Part shown: positions 38,634 to 47,618 of the stretch, piece by piece | Layout of the letters: the number at the start of each line of letters is the position of its first letter | Position numbering within the stretch: position 1 is the first letter of the stretch | NCBI RefSeq assembly: GCF_036634175.1 | Contig: NZ_JAZIFX010000001.1 | Span: forward strand, 682,001-746,000 | Length of the DNA stretch: 64,000 nucleotides | Reading direction: 5' to 3' | From: Streptomyces sp. P9-A2 | GTDB taxonomy: Bacteria; Actinomycetota; Actinomycetes; Streptomycetales; Streptomycetaceae | Translations under genes and position numbers: made by a program | The notes under the pieces: model-generated | Databases searched by the model: none | What the model saw: only the letters and a program-made list of their open reading frames with translations | Told to the model about the DNA's origin: nothing

Positions 38634-39413
38634 ATGGCCCGCACCACCCCGCACGACCCTCCGCATGCCTTTCCATCCACCGCACCGCCCAGCCCCGCAC
38701 ACCCCGAGGATGAGCCGCTCTACCGGCGGATCGCGACAGAGTTACTCGGCGAGCTGCACGACGGAGCCATTCCGCCCGGCGAACGGCTCCCCGGTGAGCG
38801 GCAGTTGGCCGAGCACTTCGGGGTGAGCCGGGAGACCGTACGACAGGCGCTGGAGGTGCTGCGCCGCGACGGCCTGGTCGCCACCGACCGGCGGGGCAGC
38901 CATGCCACCCTGAAGGGGCCGCCGGTGGAGACGCCTGCGGCGCTCGCCTTCCCGGTCGGCGCGCGGTACGTCGGCCGGGACGTGATGGCACGGGCCACCG
39001 TGTCCTGGGAGTCTCCACCACCGGGGCACGCCGAGGCGCTGGCTCTGGCGCCCTCCCGGCCGACCCTGGTGCACCGCTACTGGTCCGCGTCGGCCGACGG
39101 GTGCGAACTGCGGACGGCCGTGACCTCGTTCTCCAGCGTCGCGCTCGCCGAGGCCGAGGAGCTGGCGCGCTACCGCTACCGGGCCGACGGCGCCACCGCC
39201 GCGGAGCTGCGTCGCGCCTACGACTGGCTGCGCAGGGCCGGGCTGACACTGCACCACCGCGACACGATCACCCGGATCGCGGGCACGCCCTCCGTTCGGG
39301 TCACCCGCCGGGTGCGCGACCAGTACGCCCGGCCGCTGGAGATCACCGAGCTGATCGTGGACGCCCAGCAGGACGCGCTGGTATACGAGTTCACCCTGCC
39401 CGCCGCGGTCTGA
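38634..39413 (+). CDS. GntR/HutC-family transcriptional regulator
   Basis: A 259-residue regulator. The N-terminal winged helix has GERLPGERQLAEHFGVSRET followed by VRQALEVLRRDGLV. The C-terminal UTRA effector domain includes VHRYWSASADGCELRTAVTS and the closing ITELIVDAQQDALVYEFTL. HutC proteins respond to amino-sugar or histidine-pathway effectors; the ligand here is unknown. AGGAGG lies 7 nt before ATG 38634. Its 3' end overlaps the convergent methyltransferase gene by 23 bp. Confidence 0.85.
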   Translation: MARTTPHDPPHAFPSTAPPSPAHPEDEPLYRRIATELLGELHDGAIPPGERLPGERQLAEHFGVSRETVRQALEVLRRDGLVATDRRGSHATLKGPPVETPAALAFPVGARYVGRDVMARATVSWESPPPGHAEALALAPSRPTLVHRYWSASADGCELRTAVTSFSSVALAEAEELARYRYRADGATAAELRRAYDWLRRAGLTLHHRDTITRIAGTPSVRVTRRVRDQYARPLEITELIVDAQQDALVYEFTLPAAV

Positions 39414-40173
39414 CCGGCACGGCGGACGGCCCGCGGGCGACCCGCCGCCCCCGGGGCCGCTCGGCGACGACCAGGCGGACCCGGGGACTGCCGTCCGGCC
39501 GCTGCCCGAATTCGGGCAGTGGGTGGAGTTCGACCCGGAATCCGGCCCGGTCCAGCTCGCGCCGGAGAGCACCGAAGCGCAGTGCGCGGTAGTACATGAC
39601 GAACGGCGGGCGCCACACCGCGTTGCGCACCCGCATCACCACGTCGAAGCCCAGAAGCATCCCGTGCTCGAGCGAGCCCGGCCGGGGCGGGGCGACCACC
39701 GGGAAGGCGAACCGTCCCCCGGGCCGCAGCACGCGGTGGACCTGAGCGAACAGCCCTGGCAGCTCACTCGGCAGGAAGTGGCCGAACGCCCCGAAACTCA
39801 CCACCAGGTCGAAGGCCGGCCCGAACGGCAGCGCCCGTGCGTCCGCCCGCACCCAGCGGGCCGTCGGCCCTTCGGGCCTGGTCCGCTCGCGCGCGACGTC
39901 GAGCATGCCCGCGCTGAAGTCGACGCCGGTGACGCTCCGGCGGCACACCTTCGCCAGAACGTCCGTGCCCGCGCCGGTGCCGCAGCACAGATCGAGCCCG
40001 GAGTCGAACGGTCCCCATCTCCGCAGCGCCACGGCGGTGGCATCGAGCACCGAGTCGGGTGTACGGAAGGGGGTGTGGTCGAATTTCGGCGCGAGGAGGT
40101 CGTATCCGCGTTCCACGGACGACAGCGCCTGGAGGGCGAGTTCGCGCAGGCGGGGGCCTTCGGGGCTGAACAT
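39391..40173 (-). CDS. Class I SAM-dependent methyltransferase
   Basis: A 260-residue methyltransferase with motif I GLDLCCGTGAGTDVLA (about 59-74), post-I VTGVDFSAGMLDVAR, and FDLVVSFGAFGHFLP plus VHRVLRPGGRFAFP. The C-terminus is Arg-rich. The substrate is unknown; the motif set is that of UbiE/small-molecule methyltransferases. It is monocistronic, with its 3' end overlapping the convergent GntR gene. Confidence 0.8.
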   Translation of the reverse strand: MFSPEGPRLRELALQALSSVERGYDLLAPKFDHTPFRTPDSVLDATAVALRRWGPFDSGLDLCCGTGAGTDVLAKVCRRSVTGVDFSAGMLDVARERTRPEGPTARWVRADARALPFGPAFDLVVSFGAFGHFLPSELPGLFAQVHRVLRPGGRFAFPVVAPPRPGSLEHGMLLGFDVVMRVRNAVWRPPFVMYYRALRFGALRRELDRAGFRVELHPLPEFGQRPDGSPRVRLVVAERPRGRRVARGPSAVPVRPRRAG

Positions 40174-40199
40174 CGGATCAGCCTAACGACCTCACCCGC

Positions 40200-40345
40200 G
40201 ATGGGAGTGGATCAGCGAGCGGCGTCATGCGGCTTCGCATCCGAGGCGGAGGAGGGAGTGATGGCGGAGCCATCGCGACCGACGACCACGCCGGAGGCGA
40301 AGCAGCAGGGCGTCGGGAGCCCGCTCGCTGTCGCGGGTGAGGTCG
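40200..40345. repeat. Degenerate relative of the adjacent MITE-like repeat
   Basis: GGATCAGCGAGCGGCGTC followed by ATGCGG...GCATC is similar to the start of the inner sequence of the element at 40347-40510. The repeat family thus appears twice in tandem, this copy without clear ends. No coding content. Confidence 0.35.
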
Positions 40346-40346
40346 T

Positions 40347-40510
40347 AAGGGCTGTCCCGTGATCCGTGGTGGACCAGCGCGCGGCGTCGGATGCGGTGCA
40401 TCGCAAGACGGAGGGGCGTCCGGATACTGGATGTATGTGGACGTTCCGACAACGCGGCGAGGTGCCGTAGCCGGCGTCGCGCGCCCGCCAGGGATCACGG
40501 GACAGCCCTT
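40347..40510. mobile_element. MITE-like element with 19-bp terminal inverted repeats
   Basis: AAGGGCTGTCCCGTGATCC (40347-40365) and its exact reverse complement (40492-40510) bound 126 bp without a transposase. From memory, the GGGCTGTCCCGTGAT end is shared with IS5-type elements and with dispersed repeats in Streptomyces genomes, so this is probably a non-autonomous derivative. It lies 67 bp before the NTF2-like gene. Confidence 0.6.
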
Positions 40511-40577
40511 GGACCCAGGAGCCGGCCATGGGGCTAACCTCGTGTGCACTGCGATCCGTTGACTGTGAGGAGTTGTG

Positions 40578-40976
40578 ATGCGGGCATTCCGTGAGGCCGT
40601 GGAGGCGCACGACATGGACGCCGCCGAAGCGCTGCTGGCGGAGGATGTCGTCTTCTCCAGTCCGGTCGTCTTCAAGCCCTACACCGGCAGGCCGGTCACC
40701 GCGGCGATCCTGCACGCGGTGGCGGAGGTCTTCGAGGACTTCCGCTATGCGCGGGAGGTCAATGACGCGAACGGCCGTGACCACGTCCTCGTGTTCACCG
40801 CTCGCGTGGGCGACCGCGAGGTCGAGGGCTGCGACATCATCCACGTCGACGACGACGGCCGCATCGACCGACTCACCGTGATGGTCCGCCCCTTGTCGGG
40901 CGCGCAGGCGCTCCAGGCGGCCATGGAAGCGAAGTTCGACCAGATCGCACGTGCCGCGCAGGACCGTTCGGCCTGA
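40578..40976 (+). CDS. SnoaL/NTF2-like family protein
   Basis: A 132-residue protein of the NTF2-like cone fold: the N-terminal helix AFREAVEAHDMDAAEALLAE, then DVVFSSPVVFKPYTGR, and strands ending DREVEGCDIIHVDDDGRID. The fold hosts isomerases, hydratases and ligand binders, so function cannot be assigned. GAGGAG lies 5 nt before ATG 40578; the preceding GTG (40575) is in frame. A strong terminator follows. Confidence 0.8.
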   Translation: MRAFREAVEAHDMDAAEALLAEDVVFSSPVVFKPYTGRPVTAAILHAVAEVFEDFRYAREVNDANGRDHVLVFTARVGDREVEGCDIIHVDDDGRIDRLTVMVRPLSGAQALQAAMEAKFDQIARAAQDRSA

Positions 40977-40999
40977 ACCGCTTCCCCAGCCCTGCCCCG

Positions 41000-41030
41000 G
41001 GGCCCGCCGGTCGCCTCCGGCGGGCCCTTT
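41000..41030 (+). terminator. Rho-independent terminator
   Basis: GGGCCCGCCGG and CCGGCGGGCCC form a perfect 11-bp stem with a TCGCCT loop, followed by TTT. It lies 24 bp after the NTF2-like stop. Confidence 0.85.
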
Positions 41031-41078
41031 CCGGCTCCCTCTCGCACGCGCATACCCCGTGACCCCGCACCCCTGCAC

Positions 41079-41118
41079 CCCCGTTACCCCGTTACCCCGT
41101 TACCCCGTTACCCCGTGA
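41079..41118. repeat. Octanucleotide tandem repeat (CCCCGTTA)x5
   Basis: Four exact copies of CCCCGTTA are followed by CCCCGTGA. They sit in the 404-bp gap before the short rho gene. The rest of the gap, about 260 bp, shows no gene and could be an untranslated leader. Confidence 0.85.
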
Positions 41119-41380
41119 TACAGTGCACTGAGCACTCGTTTAGCGCCCCGATACGGGCGTCGGTGCCAGTTCTTCCTCGAATTCTCATCGGCACGCCGTT
41201 CCGCCCGTCGTTTCGGGCCGGCTGTCCGGCTTTCCCACATCACCTTGTGAGCGGGCTTCACGCCGTGGCCAAGGTGCTGTTCCCACCGCCCCGGGCGCTG
41301 GACGCGCCCCCCTGTGCGCGGTTCTCCCCTTCCCTGCGTGTATCCCTTCCCTCCCAGTCGTCCACGAAAGGACCGACCCC

Positions 41381-42520
41381 ATGACCACTCCCATGCTCGA
41401 CCGCCCCTCCGTCCGGCAGCAGCCCCGGCACGTCAGCGGCGTCCTCGACATCGACGCGGCCGGGAAGGGGCACCTGCGGACCGGCACCTGTCTGCCCTCC
41501 CCCTCCGACCCCGCCGTCTCCCCCGCCATGCTTCGTAGGTACGGCCTGCGCAAGGGCGACCTGACCGAGGGCCTGTGCGACAACCGGAGCGGCCTGACCG
41601 AGATCACCCGGATAAACAGCCGTACCCCCGAAGCGCTGCGCGGCCGGCCCCGCTTCGGGGACCTGACGCCGCTTCACCCGCAGGAGCGGCTGCGCCTGGA
41701 GCACCCCGCGTCCGGTCTGGCCGGGCGCGTCGTCGATCTGCTCGCCCCTGTCGGCAAGGGGCAGCGAGGCCTGCTCGTGGCCCCGCCGAAGACCGGCAAG
41801 ACCGTGCTGATCCAGCAGCTCGCGGCAGCCGTTGCGGGTAACCACCCCGAATGCCGCCTGATGGTGGTGCTGCTCGACGAGCGCCCCGAGGAGGTCACCG
41901 ACATGCGGCGCTCGGTGCACGGCGAGGTGTACGCCTCGACCTTCGACAGGCCCGCCAAGCAGCACATCGCCCTGGCCGAACTGGTGATCGAGCGGGCCAA
42001 GCGGCTGGTCGAGGCGGGCGAGGACGTCGTCATCCTGCTCGACTCGCTGACCCGGCTCTGCCGGGCGTACAACAATGCCGCCACCTCCGGCGGCCGCACC
42101 ATGAGCGGCGGGGTCGACACCTCGGCGCTGATCGGGCCGAAGCGGTTCTTCGGTGCCGCACGCCGGGCCGAAGAGGGCGGTTCGCTCACGATTCTCGCCT
42201 CGGCCCTGGTGGACACCGGATCCCGCGCCGACGAGTTCTACTTCGAGGAGCTCAAGAGCACCGGCAACATGGAGCTCCGGCTGAGCCGTGAAGCGGCGTC
42301 CCGCCGGCTGTTCCCGGCCGTCGACATCGTCCCGTCCGGCACCCGCCGTGAGGAACTGCTGCTCACACCCGCTGAGTTGTCGGCCTCACGCGGTCTGAGG
42401 CGGGTGCTGCGGTCCCGGCAGGGACAGTCCGGCCTGGAGACGCTGCTGGAGCGGATGCGCGAGGCCCCCGACAACGCGACCTTCCTCCGGCGCGTCCAGC
42501 CCACCCTGCCCGGCCACTGA
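41381..42520 (+). CDS. rho: Short transcription termination factor Rho paralogue
   Basis: A 379-residue Rho. It begins almost at the RNA-binding cold-shock-like domain (HVSGVLDIDAAGKGHLRTG), then has Walker A LLVAPPKTGKTVLIQQ (about 131-146), DERPEEVTDM, Walker B VVILLDSLTRLCRAYN, Q-loop KRFFGAARRAEEGGS and R-loop SGGVDTSALI. Housekeeping actinobacterial Rho is much longer, with a large charged N-terminal insertion that is absent here. The ATPase residues are intact. ATG 41381 follows AAAGGA. It is monocistronic. It is probably a second Rho, perhaps specialised; the chromosome should carry the long form elsewhere. Confidence 0.82.
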   Translation: MTTPMLDRPSVRQQPRHVSGVLDIDAAGKGHLRTGTCLPSPSDPAVSPAMLRRYGLRKGDLTEGLCDNRSGLTEITRINSRTPEALRGRPRFGDLTPLHPQERLRLEHPASGLAGRVVDLLAPVGKGQRGLLVAPPKTGKTVLIQQLAAAVAGNHPECRLMVVLLDERPEEVTDMRRSVHGEVYASTFDRPAKQHIALAELVIERAKRLVEAGEDVVILLDSLTRLCRAYNNAATSGGRTMSGGVDTSALIGPKRFFGAARRAEEGGSLTILASALVDTGSRADEFYFEELKSTGNMELRLSREAASRRLFPAVDIVPSGTRREELLLTPAELSASRGLRRVLRSRQGQSGLETLLERMREAPDNATFLRRVQPTLPGH

Positions 42521-42685
42521 CCGGTGCCCGTCCACCGACCGGTACCCGGCAGCTGACGGTGCCCGGCAGCCACCTCTCCCCGACCGCGAAGAGCCGTCGC
42601 AGTGCCGTGCGGCATCCGGGTGTTTACGGAGGGCCTCCGGCCCGGTCACCGCGGCCGTCCGCGGTCCTCTTTCTACGTTTGCGGT

Positions 42686-43906
42686 ATGACTATCGGATTT
42701 GCTTCGCGGGCTGCCGCGTCCACGTGTGCCCTCTGCACAGCAGGCCTGCTGGCGCTCGCCCCCGCCGCGGCGACCGCCGGCACGAGCGCGGACCCCGCGC
42801 CGTCGCCCGACTCCGGAGCACGAGTCGCCGCGGAACCGCGGACCGCGGCCGGGTCCGCGCCGGATGCGCTGCTGTACCGCTCCGGCACCCAGGTCCGCCC
42901 GCGCGCCGGGGCACCCGAGGTCCCGGAGCTGTCCGCCCGGTCGTGGCTGGTGGCCGACGCCGACTCCGGTGAGGTGCTCGCCGCGCACGACGCGCACCGC
43001 AGGCTGCCGCCCGCCAGCACCCTCAAGACCCTGTTCGCGCTCACCGTGCTGCCCGTGCTGCCGGCCGGCATCCGGCACACCGTCAGCGAGGAGGAACTGA
43101 CGGGCATCGGCCCCGGCAGCAGCCGCGTCGGGGTCGCGGAGGACCTCACGTACCGGATCTCCGACCTGTGGAACGGAGTCTTCCTCAGCTCGGGAAACGA
43201 CGCCGTGCATGTGCTGGCCGCGCTCAGCGGCGGCTGGGAGGCCACCGCGCAGCGGATGCAGGACAAGGCCCACGCCCTCGGCGCCCACGACACGCAGGTG
43301 GAGTCGCCCGACGGCTACGACGCCCCGGGCCAGGTGTCGTCGGCGTTCGACCTGGCGGTGTTCGGCCGGGCCGGGCTGCGCAGCCCCGACTTCGTCCGGT
43401 ACTGCTCCCGCGAGGAGGCGATGTTCCCGGGCCGCGACGGCGGATCGTACGGAATCCGCAACACCAACCGGCTGCTCACCGGCTCGGACGGGGTGGAACG
43501 GTACCCGGGGATCGTCGGGATCAAGAACGGCTACACCAGCAACGCCGGCCACACGCTCGTGGCGGCCGCCCACAGGGACGGACGCACCCTCGTGGTGACG
43601 GTGCTGAACCCCCGATGGGGCGGCGGGAGCGCCGTGTACGAGGAGGCGCGCACGCTGCTGGACTGGGGGTTCGACGCGTCCGGCCGGGTCGATGCGGTGG
43701 GGTCGCTGGACGCCCTGCTGGTCAAGCCGCTGCCGGGGCCCCAGGCACGGCCCACGACCGCCCCGACCCCCGCCGCGGTTTTGGCGGCGCGGGGCCGGGA
43801 GCCCGAACGGCCGGGGACATGGACGGTCACGGGCGCCGCACTGCTGGGCGCGATGGGCGTGGCCCTGTTCCTGCGGCTCAGGTGGGGTCGGGCAGTGCCG
43901 GACTGA
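42686..43906 (+). CDS. Secreted D-alanyl-D-alanine carboxypeptidase (PBP5-like)
   Basis: A 406-residue penicillin-binding protein that trims the pentapeptide stem in peptidoglycan. It has a signal peptide (residues 1-30) and the SxxK motif in PPASTLKTLFALT. The SxN motif is in VFLSSGNDAVHVL and the KTG box is replaced by KNG in VGIKNGYTSNAG, a change seen in some actinobacterial homologues. A C-terminal helix (about 380-396) anchors it. ATG 42686 has no recognisable ribosome site, so the mRNA may be leaderless. The frame is open further upstream to 42602. Confidence 0.85.
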   Translation: MTIGFASRAAASTCALCTAGLLALAPAAATAGTSADPAPSPDSGARVAAEPRTAAGSAPDALLYRSGTQVRPRAGAPEVPELSARSWLVADADSGEVLAAHDAHRRLPPASTLKTLFALTVLPVLPAGIRHTVSEEELTGIGPGSSRVGVAEDLTYRISDLWNGVFLSSGNDAVHVLAALSGGWEATAQRMQDKAHALGAHDTQVESPDGYDAPGQVSSAFDLAVFGRAGLRSPDFVRYCSREEAMFPGRDGGSYGIRNTNRLLTGSDGVERYPGIVGIKNGYTSNAGHTLVAAAHRDGRTLVVTVLNPRWGGGSAVYEEARTLLDWGFDASGRVDAVGSLDALLVKPLPGPQARPTTAPTPAAVLAARGREPERPGTWTVTGAALLGAMGVALFLRLRWGRAVPD

Positions 43907-43986
43907 CCGGCCACGACCAGCCGCGGCCGACGCCACCCGCCGCCCCGGCACACCGCCGCCCGCCGCTCCACTCTCCGGCGAGGCCG

Positions 43987-45006
43987 TCAGCGTCGTGCGG
44001 CCGGCCCGGGCAGCGGTTCCAGCGCGGGTACGGGGTGGATGCCGCCGACCGGCAGGCCGCCGCCGAACAGCGGTTCACCGGCGAACGCGGTGAGCACGGC
44101 CGGGTCGATCCCGGCATGGATGAGGGCGGCCGCGGTCACCGGGACGCGAGCCCGGTCGGCGCCGTCGGAGATCTTCACGGCGACGGCACTGCCGTCGGGC
44201 AGGGCGGCGACCTGTACGCCCTCGAATCCGTCCTTGGCGAGCAGCCCGGGCACGGCCCCCATCAGGGCGGCGACGTCCCGGCCCGAGCCCGATGCCATCT
44301 GGGGGTGGTCGCGCATCGCGTCGGCGACCCGGGCCTCGGGGGTGCCGGGCAGGGCGGTGGCGATCCGGGCGACGGCGCGGGCGAGGCCGTACAGGGAGAC
44401 GGCGAACAGGGGCGCGCCGCAGCCGTCGACGGTCACCCGGGCGACGTGCTGCCCGGTGAGGTCCTCGACGGTCTCGGCGATCGCCCGCTGGAGGGGGTGG
44501 CCGGGGTCGAGGTAGTCACCGAGGGACCAGCCGTTGAGCCGTGCGGTGAGGAGCATGGCGGCGTGCTTGCCCGAGCAGTTCTGGGCGAGTCGGGAGGGCG
44601 GGCGGCCCTCGCGCACCCAGGTCTCGCGTACGGCCCGGCCGAACGGCAGGTCCGGGGTGTTGCGCAGATGGTCCTCGGTGAGTCCGGCGCCCGCGAGGAC
44701 GCGCCGAGTGCCGGCGAGGTGCCGTTCCTCGCCGGAGTGGCTGGCGGCGGCGAGGGAGAGCAGCTCGCCCTCGAGCGGGAGACCGGCCCGCACCATGGCG
44801 ACGGCCTGGACAGGCTTGAGCGCGGAGCGCGGGTAGCAGGCGGCCTCGATGTCACCGAGCCCGAGCCGGACCTCGCCGTCGGCGCCGAGGACGACGACGG
44901 AACCGTAGTGGACACCTTCCACGATCCCGCCGCGGACGAGGTGGGCGACAGGGGCGTGGAGGGGGTCGCGGACCGGGGGCGCGGCCGCGGGGAACGTGCT
45001 GTTCAT
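43987..45006 (-). CDS. L-asparaginase, rhizobial type II family
   Basis: A 339-residue asparaginase of the family resembling Rhizobium etli AnsA, unrelated to the E. coli enzymes. Conserved blocks are PRSALKPVQAVAMV with the S-x-x-K pair, LAQNCSGKHAAML, TVDGCGAPLFAV and HPQMASGSGRDVA. It lacks a signal peptide. It overlaps the upstream GntR gene by 4 bp (ATGA), so the two form an operon, and the regulator probably responds to asparagine/aspartate or a related acid. Confidence 0.85.
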   Translation of the reverse strand: MNSTFPAAAPPVRDPLHAPVAHLVRGGIVEGVHYGSVVVLGADGEVRLGLGDIEAACYPRSALKPVQAVAMVRAGLPLEGELLSLAAASHSGEERHLAGTRRVLAGAGLTEDHLRNTPDLPFGRAVRETWVREGRPPSRLAQNCSGKHAAMLLTARLNGWSLGDYLDPGHPLQRAIAETVEDLTGQHVARVTVDGCGAPLFAVSLYGLARAVARIATALPGTPEARVADAMRDHPQMASGSGRDVAALMGAVPGLLAKDGFEGVQVAALPDGSAVAVKISDGADRARVPVTAAALIHAGIDPAVLTAFAGEPLFGGGLPVGGIHPVPALEPLPGPAARR

Positions 45007-45791
45007 GGGGATCGGTCTTCCGTGGGGGCGGGCCCGTGGGGGGCCGTGGGGGTATGCGTGTGCGGAACCGCGCGGGTGACCGTCCGGGTGGCTGCGCGCG
45101 CCGGGTGCACGATGTCCGTGAGGGTCGTCCCGACCCGCTCGAGATGGTGCGCCATCGCCTCGGCGGCGGCGTCCTCCGAGCCGTCGGCCAGTGCCTCGAC
45201 GACAGCCCGGTGCTCGCGGTTGGACTGTTCGCGCCGGTCCCCGAGCTGGTTGAGGAAGGCGGACTGACGCGCCAGCGCGTCCCGGATCTCCTCGATGACC
45301 CTGCGGAACACGGGGTTCTGGGTGGCCTCGGCCACTGCGAGGTGGAAGTGGGTGTCCATGGCGGCCCAGGCGGTGGTGTCGGTCTCCCGGTCCATCCGGT
45401 CCAGCAGCCGGCGCAAAAGCTCGAGGTGCTCGGGGGTACGCCGCCGGGCCGCGTACCGGGCGACCGGGATCTCGACGTGGCGGCGCACCTCCAGCAGGTC
45501 GCCGGCCGTGTAGTCGCCGAAGGTGGGGTCCCCGACGGCGTCGGCGACGACGAAAGTGCCCTTACCGGTCCTGGACGCGGTCAGGCCCATGGTCTGCAGC
45601 GCCCGCAGCGCCTCGCGCAGCACGGGCCGGGAGACCTCGAGGGTGCGGCACAGCTCCGCCTCCGAGGGGAGCTTGTCGCCGATGGCGTACTCGCCGCGCT
45701 CGATGGCGTCGCGCAGGTGGGAGAGGGCCGCTTCCATCGCGCTGACACGCCGCGGCCCGGCGCCGCCTGTCTGGCTGTCTGACAGGTTCAC
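45003..45791 (-). CDS. GntR/FadR-type regulator (FCD domain)
   Basis: A 262-residue regulator. The N-terminal winged helix (GDKLPSEAELCRTLEVSRPV, then LREALRALQTMGL) is followed by an FCD ligand domain with metal-site residues (DTHFHLAVAEATQNPVF; NREHRAVVEALADG). FCD regulators sense small carboxylates. The tail is Thr/Pro-rich. It is the first gene of a two-gene operon with the asparaginase, and divergent from the desaturase gene. Confidence 0.85.
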   Translation of the reverse strand: MNLSDSQTGGAGPRRVSAMEAALSHLRDAIERGEYAIGDKLPSEAELCRTLEVSRPVLREALRALQTMGLTASRTGKGTFVVADAVGDPTFGDYTAGDLLEVRRHVEIPVARYAARRRTPEHLELLRRLLDRMDRETDTTAWAAMDTHFHLAVAEATQNPVFRRVIEEIRDALARQSAFLNQLGDRREQSNREHRAVVEALADGSEDAAAEAMAHHLERVGTTLTDIVHPARAATRTVTRAVPHTHTPTAPHGPAPTEDRSP

Positions 45792-45925
45792 GAGGCTGAT
45801 GGTGCGGGGCGGACGCGAGGGGTGTCAAGCCGGACGGGACGGCTCCCGCGCTGGGGCTACCCACACCTTCGTTCCGGGGGGCAACATCATTCTGCGGCGG
45901 GGCGTCCGTTCACATACTCATCTGC

Positions 45926-46987
45926 ATGGCCAATCCAACGGTGCTCAATCCGACGACGCTCACAAGAACCCCGGCTGCGCGGGCAGGCGAAAAGGGGAGC
46001 GACTTCGCCGAACTGTCGCGGCGCATGGCCGCCGAAGGGCTGCTCAGGCGCCGTCCTCTCTACTACACCCTGCGCTTCGGCACGGTGGGGCTCGCCCTGG
46101 CGGGAGGTGTCGCCGCCTTTCTCGTCCTGGGCGACAGCTGGAGCCAGCTGTTCGTCGCGGCGGCCCTGGCCGTGGTCTTCGGGCAGCTCGCGCTGGCCGC
46201 CCACGATCTGGCACACCGGCAGGTGTTCTCACGCCGGCGCCCCAGCGAGGCGGGTGGTCTGCTGGTGGCCGACGTGCTGCTGGGCATGAGTTACGGCTGG
46301 TGGATGAACAAGCACACCCGCCACCACGCGAATCCCAACCACGAGCAGAAGGACCCGGATGTCGCCCCCGACCTGCTGGTCTGGTCGCGCCGCCAGGCGG
46401 GCCGGGCACAGGGCCCCGCGCGGTTCATCGGCAAGCACCAGGCCGCGCTCTTCCTCCCGTTGCTGACACTGGAAGGCCTCAATCTGAGTTTCAGCAGCTT
46501 CAAGGCCCTGCGCGGCCCGGCCGTGAAGCGGCCGGTACTGGAGGGGACCCTGCTCGTCGCCCACTTCGCCGTGTACTTCGGCGGCCTGTTCACGGTGCTC
46601 TCCCCCGGCAGGGCACTCTCCTTCGTCGCCGTCCACCAGGGCCTGTTCGGGATCTACCTCGGCTCCGTGTTCGCCCCCAACCACAAGGGCATGCCGATGA
46701 TCGAGGAGGGCCGGCAGCTGGACTTCCTGCGCCGCCAGGTCCTCACTTCCCGCAATGTCACGGGCGGTCCGATGGTCGACCTCTTCATGGGCGGGCTGAA
46801 CCACCAGATCGAGCACCACCTCTTCCCCAGCATGCCCACGCCCGCCCTCGGCCGGGCCCAGGTCATCACCGAGCGGTACTGCGCCGAGCTGGGCATCCCG
46901 TACTGCCGTACGGGGCTGTTCGCCTCGTACGTCACGGCGCTGCGCCACCTCAGGAGCGTGGGGGAACCATTGCGCGAGGCCCGCTGA
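45926..46987 (+). CDS. Membrane fatty acid desaturase
   Basis: A 353-residue acyl-lipid/acyl-CoA desaturase with the three histidine boxes of the di-iron centre: HDLAHRQ (about 95-101), HTRHHANPN (about 130) and NHQIEHHLFPSMP (about 292). Four hydrophobic helices flank them (YTLRFGTVGLALAGGVAAFL; LFVAAALAVVFGQLALAAHD; LLVAHFAVYFGGLFTVL). It puts double bonds in membrane acyl chains, using ferredoxin-type donors. No ribosome site precedes ATG 45926. A CATACT -10-like box ends 7 nt before it, so the transcript may be leaderless. Confidence 0.9.
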   Translation: MANPTVLNPTTLTRTPAARAGEKGSDFAELSRRMAAEGLLRRRPLYYTLRFGTVGLALAGGVAAFLVLGDSWSQLFVAAALAVVFGQLALAAHDLAHRQVFSRRRPSEAGGLLVADVLLGMSYGWWMNKHTRHHANPNHEQKDPDVAPDLLVWSRRQAGRAQGPARFIGKHQAALFLPLLTLEGLNLSFSSFKALRGPAVKRPVLEGTLLVAHFAVYFGGLFTVLSPGRALSFVAVHQGLFGIYLGSVFAPNHKGMPMIEEGRQLDFLRRQVLTSRNVTGGPMVDLFMGGLNHQIEHHLFPSMPTPALGRAQVITERYCAELGIPYCRTGLFASYVTALRHLRSVGEPLREAR

Positions 46988-47120
46988 CGGACGGCGGCGC
47001 ACCCTCCGGCGGGACGACGGGCAAGGGCGGGCGGCCCACTACGCCCACAGCGCGTCGGCCGGGGCCGCGGCCGGGTGCCGGCTTGATGTCCGAGGCCGGG
47101 GAGGCCCTGGGCCGTATGCG

Positions 47121-47378
47121 CTACCAACCCTTCTCGAACATCCGCGCGACCTCGGCGATCCGTACCTCGTCGCACCGGTAGTACGGGCGCCCGGCGGCAC
47201 CGCCGGTGCGCAGCAGGCCGACGGCCGTGAGCAGCCGGAGGTGGGTGAGGGCGACCGGGTGGGACATGCCGAACCGGCCGGCGACGGCCTCCGCGGTGAC
47301 GCCGTGCCCGGCGCGGCCGGATTCCCTCAGCCAGGCGAGGATGTGCAGCCGTGTCCCGTCGTCGGGAGTCCTGATCAT
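47121..47378 (-). CDS. ArsR-like winged-helix regulator
   Basis: An 85-residue single-domain HTH protein: GTRLHILAWLRESG, then VTAEAVAGRFGMSHPVALTH as recognition helix, and a wing LLRTGGAAGRPYYRCDE. It has no metal-binding cysteine pair of the ArsR type, so a non-metal signal is likely. ATG 47378 has GGAGG at about 9 nt. A longer frame reaches 47420. It lies convergent to the desaturase. Confidence 0.75.
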   Translation of the reverse strand: MIRTPDDGTRLHILAWLRESGRAGHGVTAEAVAGRFGMSHPVALTHLRLLTAVGLLRTGGAAGRPYYRCDEVRIAEVARMFEKGW

Positions 47379-47552
47379 GTCGTCCACCTCCACCCCGGCG
47401 TCCACTCCGGGCACCTCCACTGTCCCGCAGCCGGCGCCCCCGTGTCAGGCGCTCCGGAACCCTTGCCGGGACGGTCGACCCGCCTCGGTCACAAGGTGGT
47501 TGAACGGTTCAGCGACTCTACGGAACCACTGTTTCACGGCACGATGGCGAGC

Positions 47553-47592
47553 GGCCCGGCCGCACACGTACCGTCGTGTGTGCGGCCGGGCC
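47553..47592 (-). terminator. Terminator after the GH53 gene
   Basis: A perfect 15-bp stem (47553-47567 GGCCCGGCCGCACAC with 47578-47592) and 10-nt loop lie 27 bp past the galactanase stop. Confidence 0.8.
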
Positions 47593-47618
47593 CCGGCGTA
47601 CGTCAGTACCTCACACGC

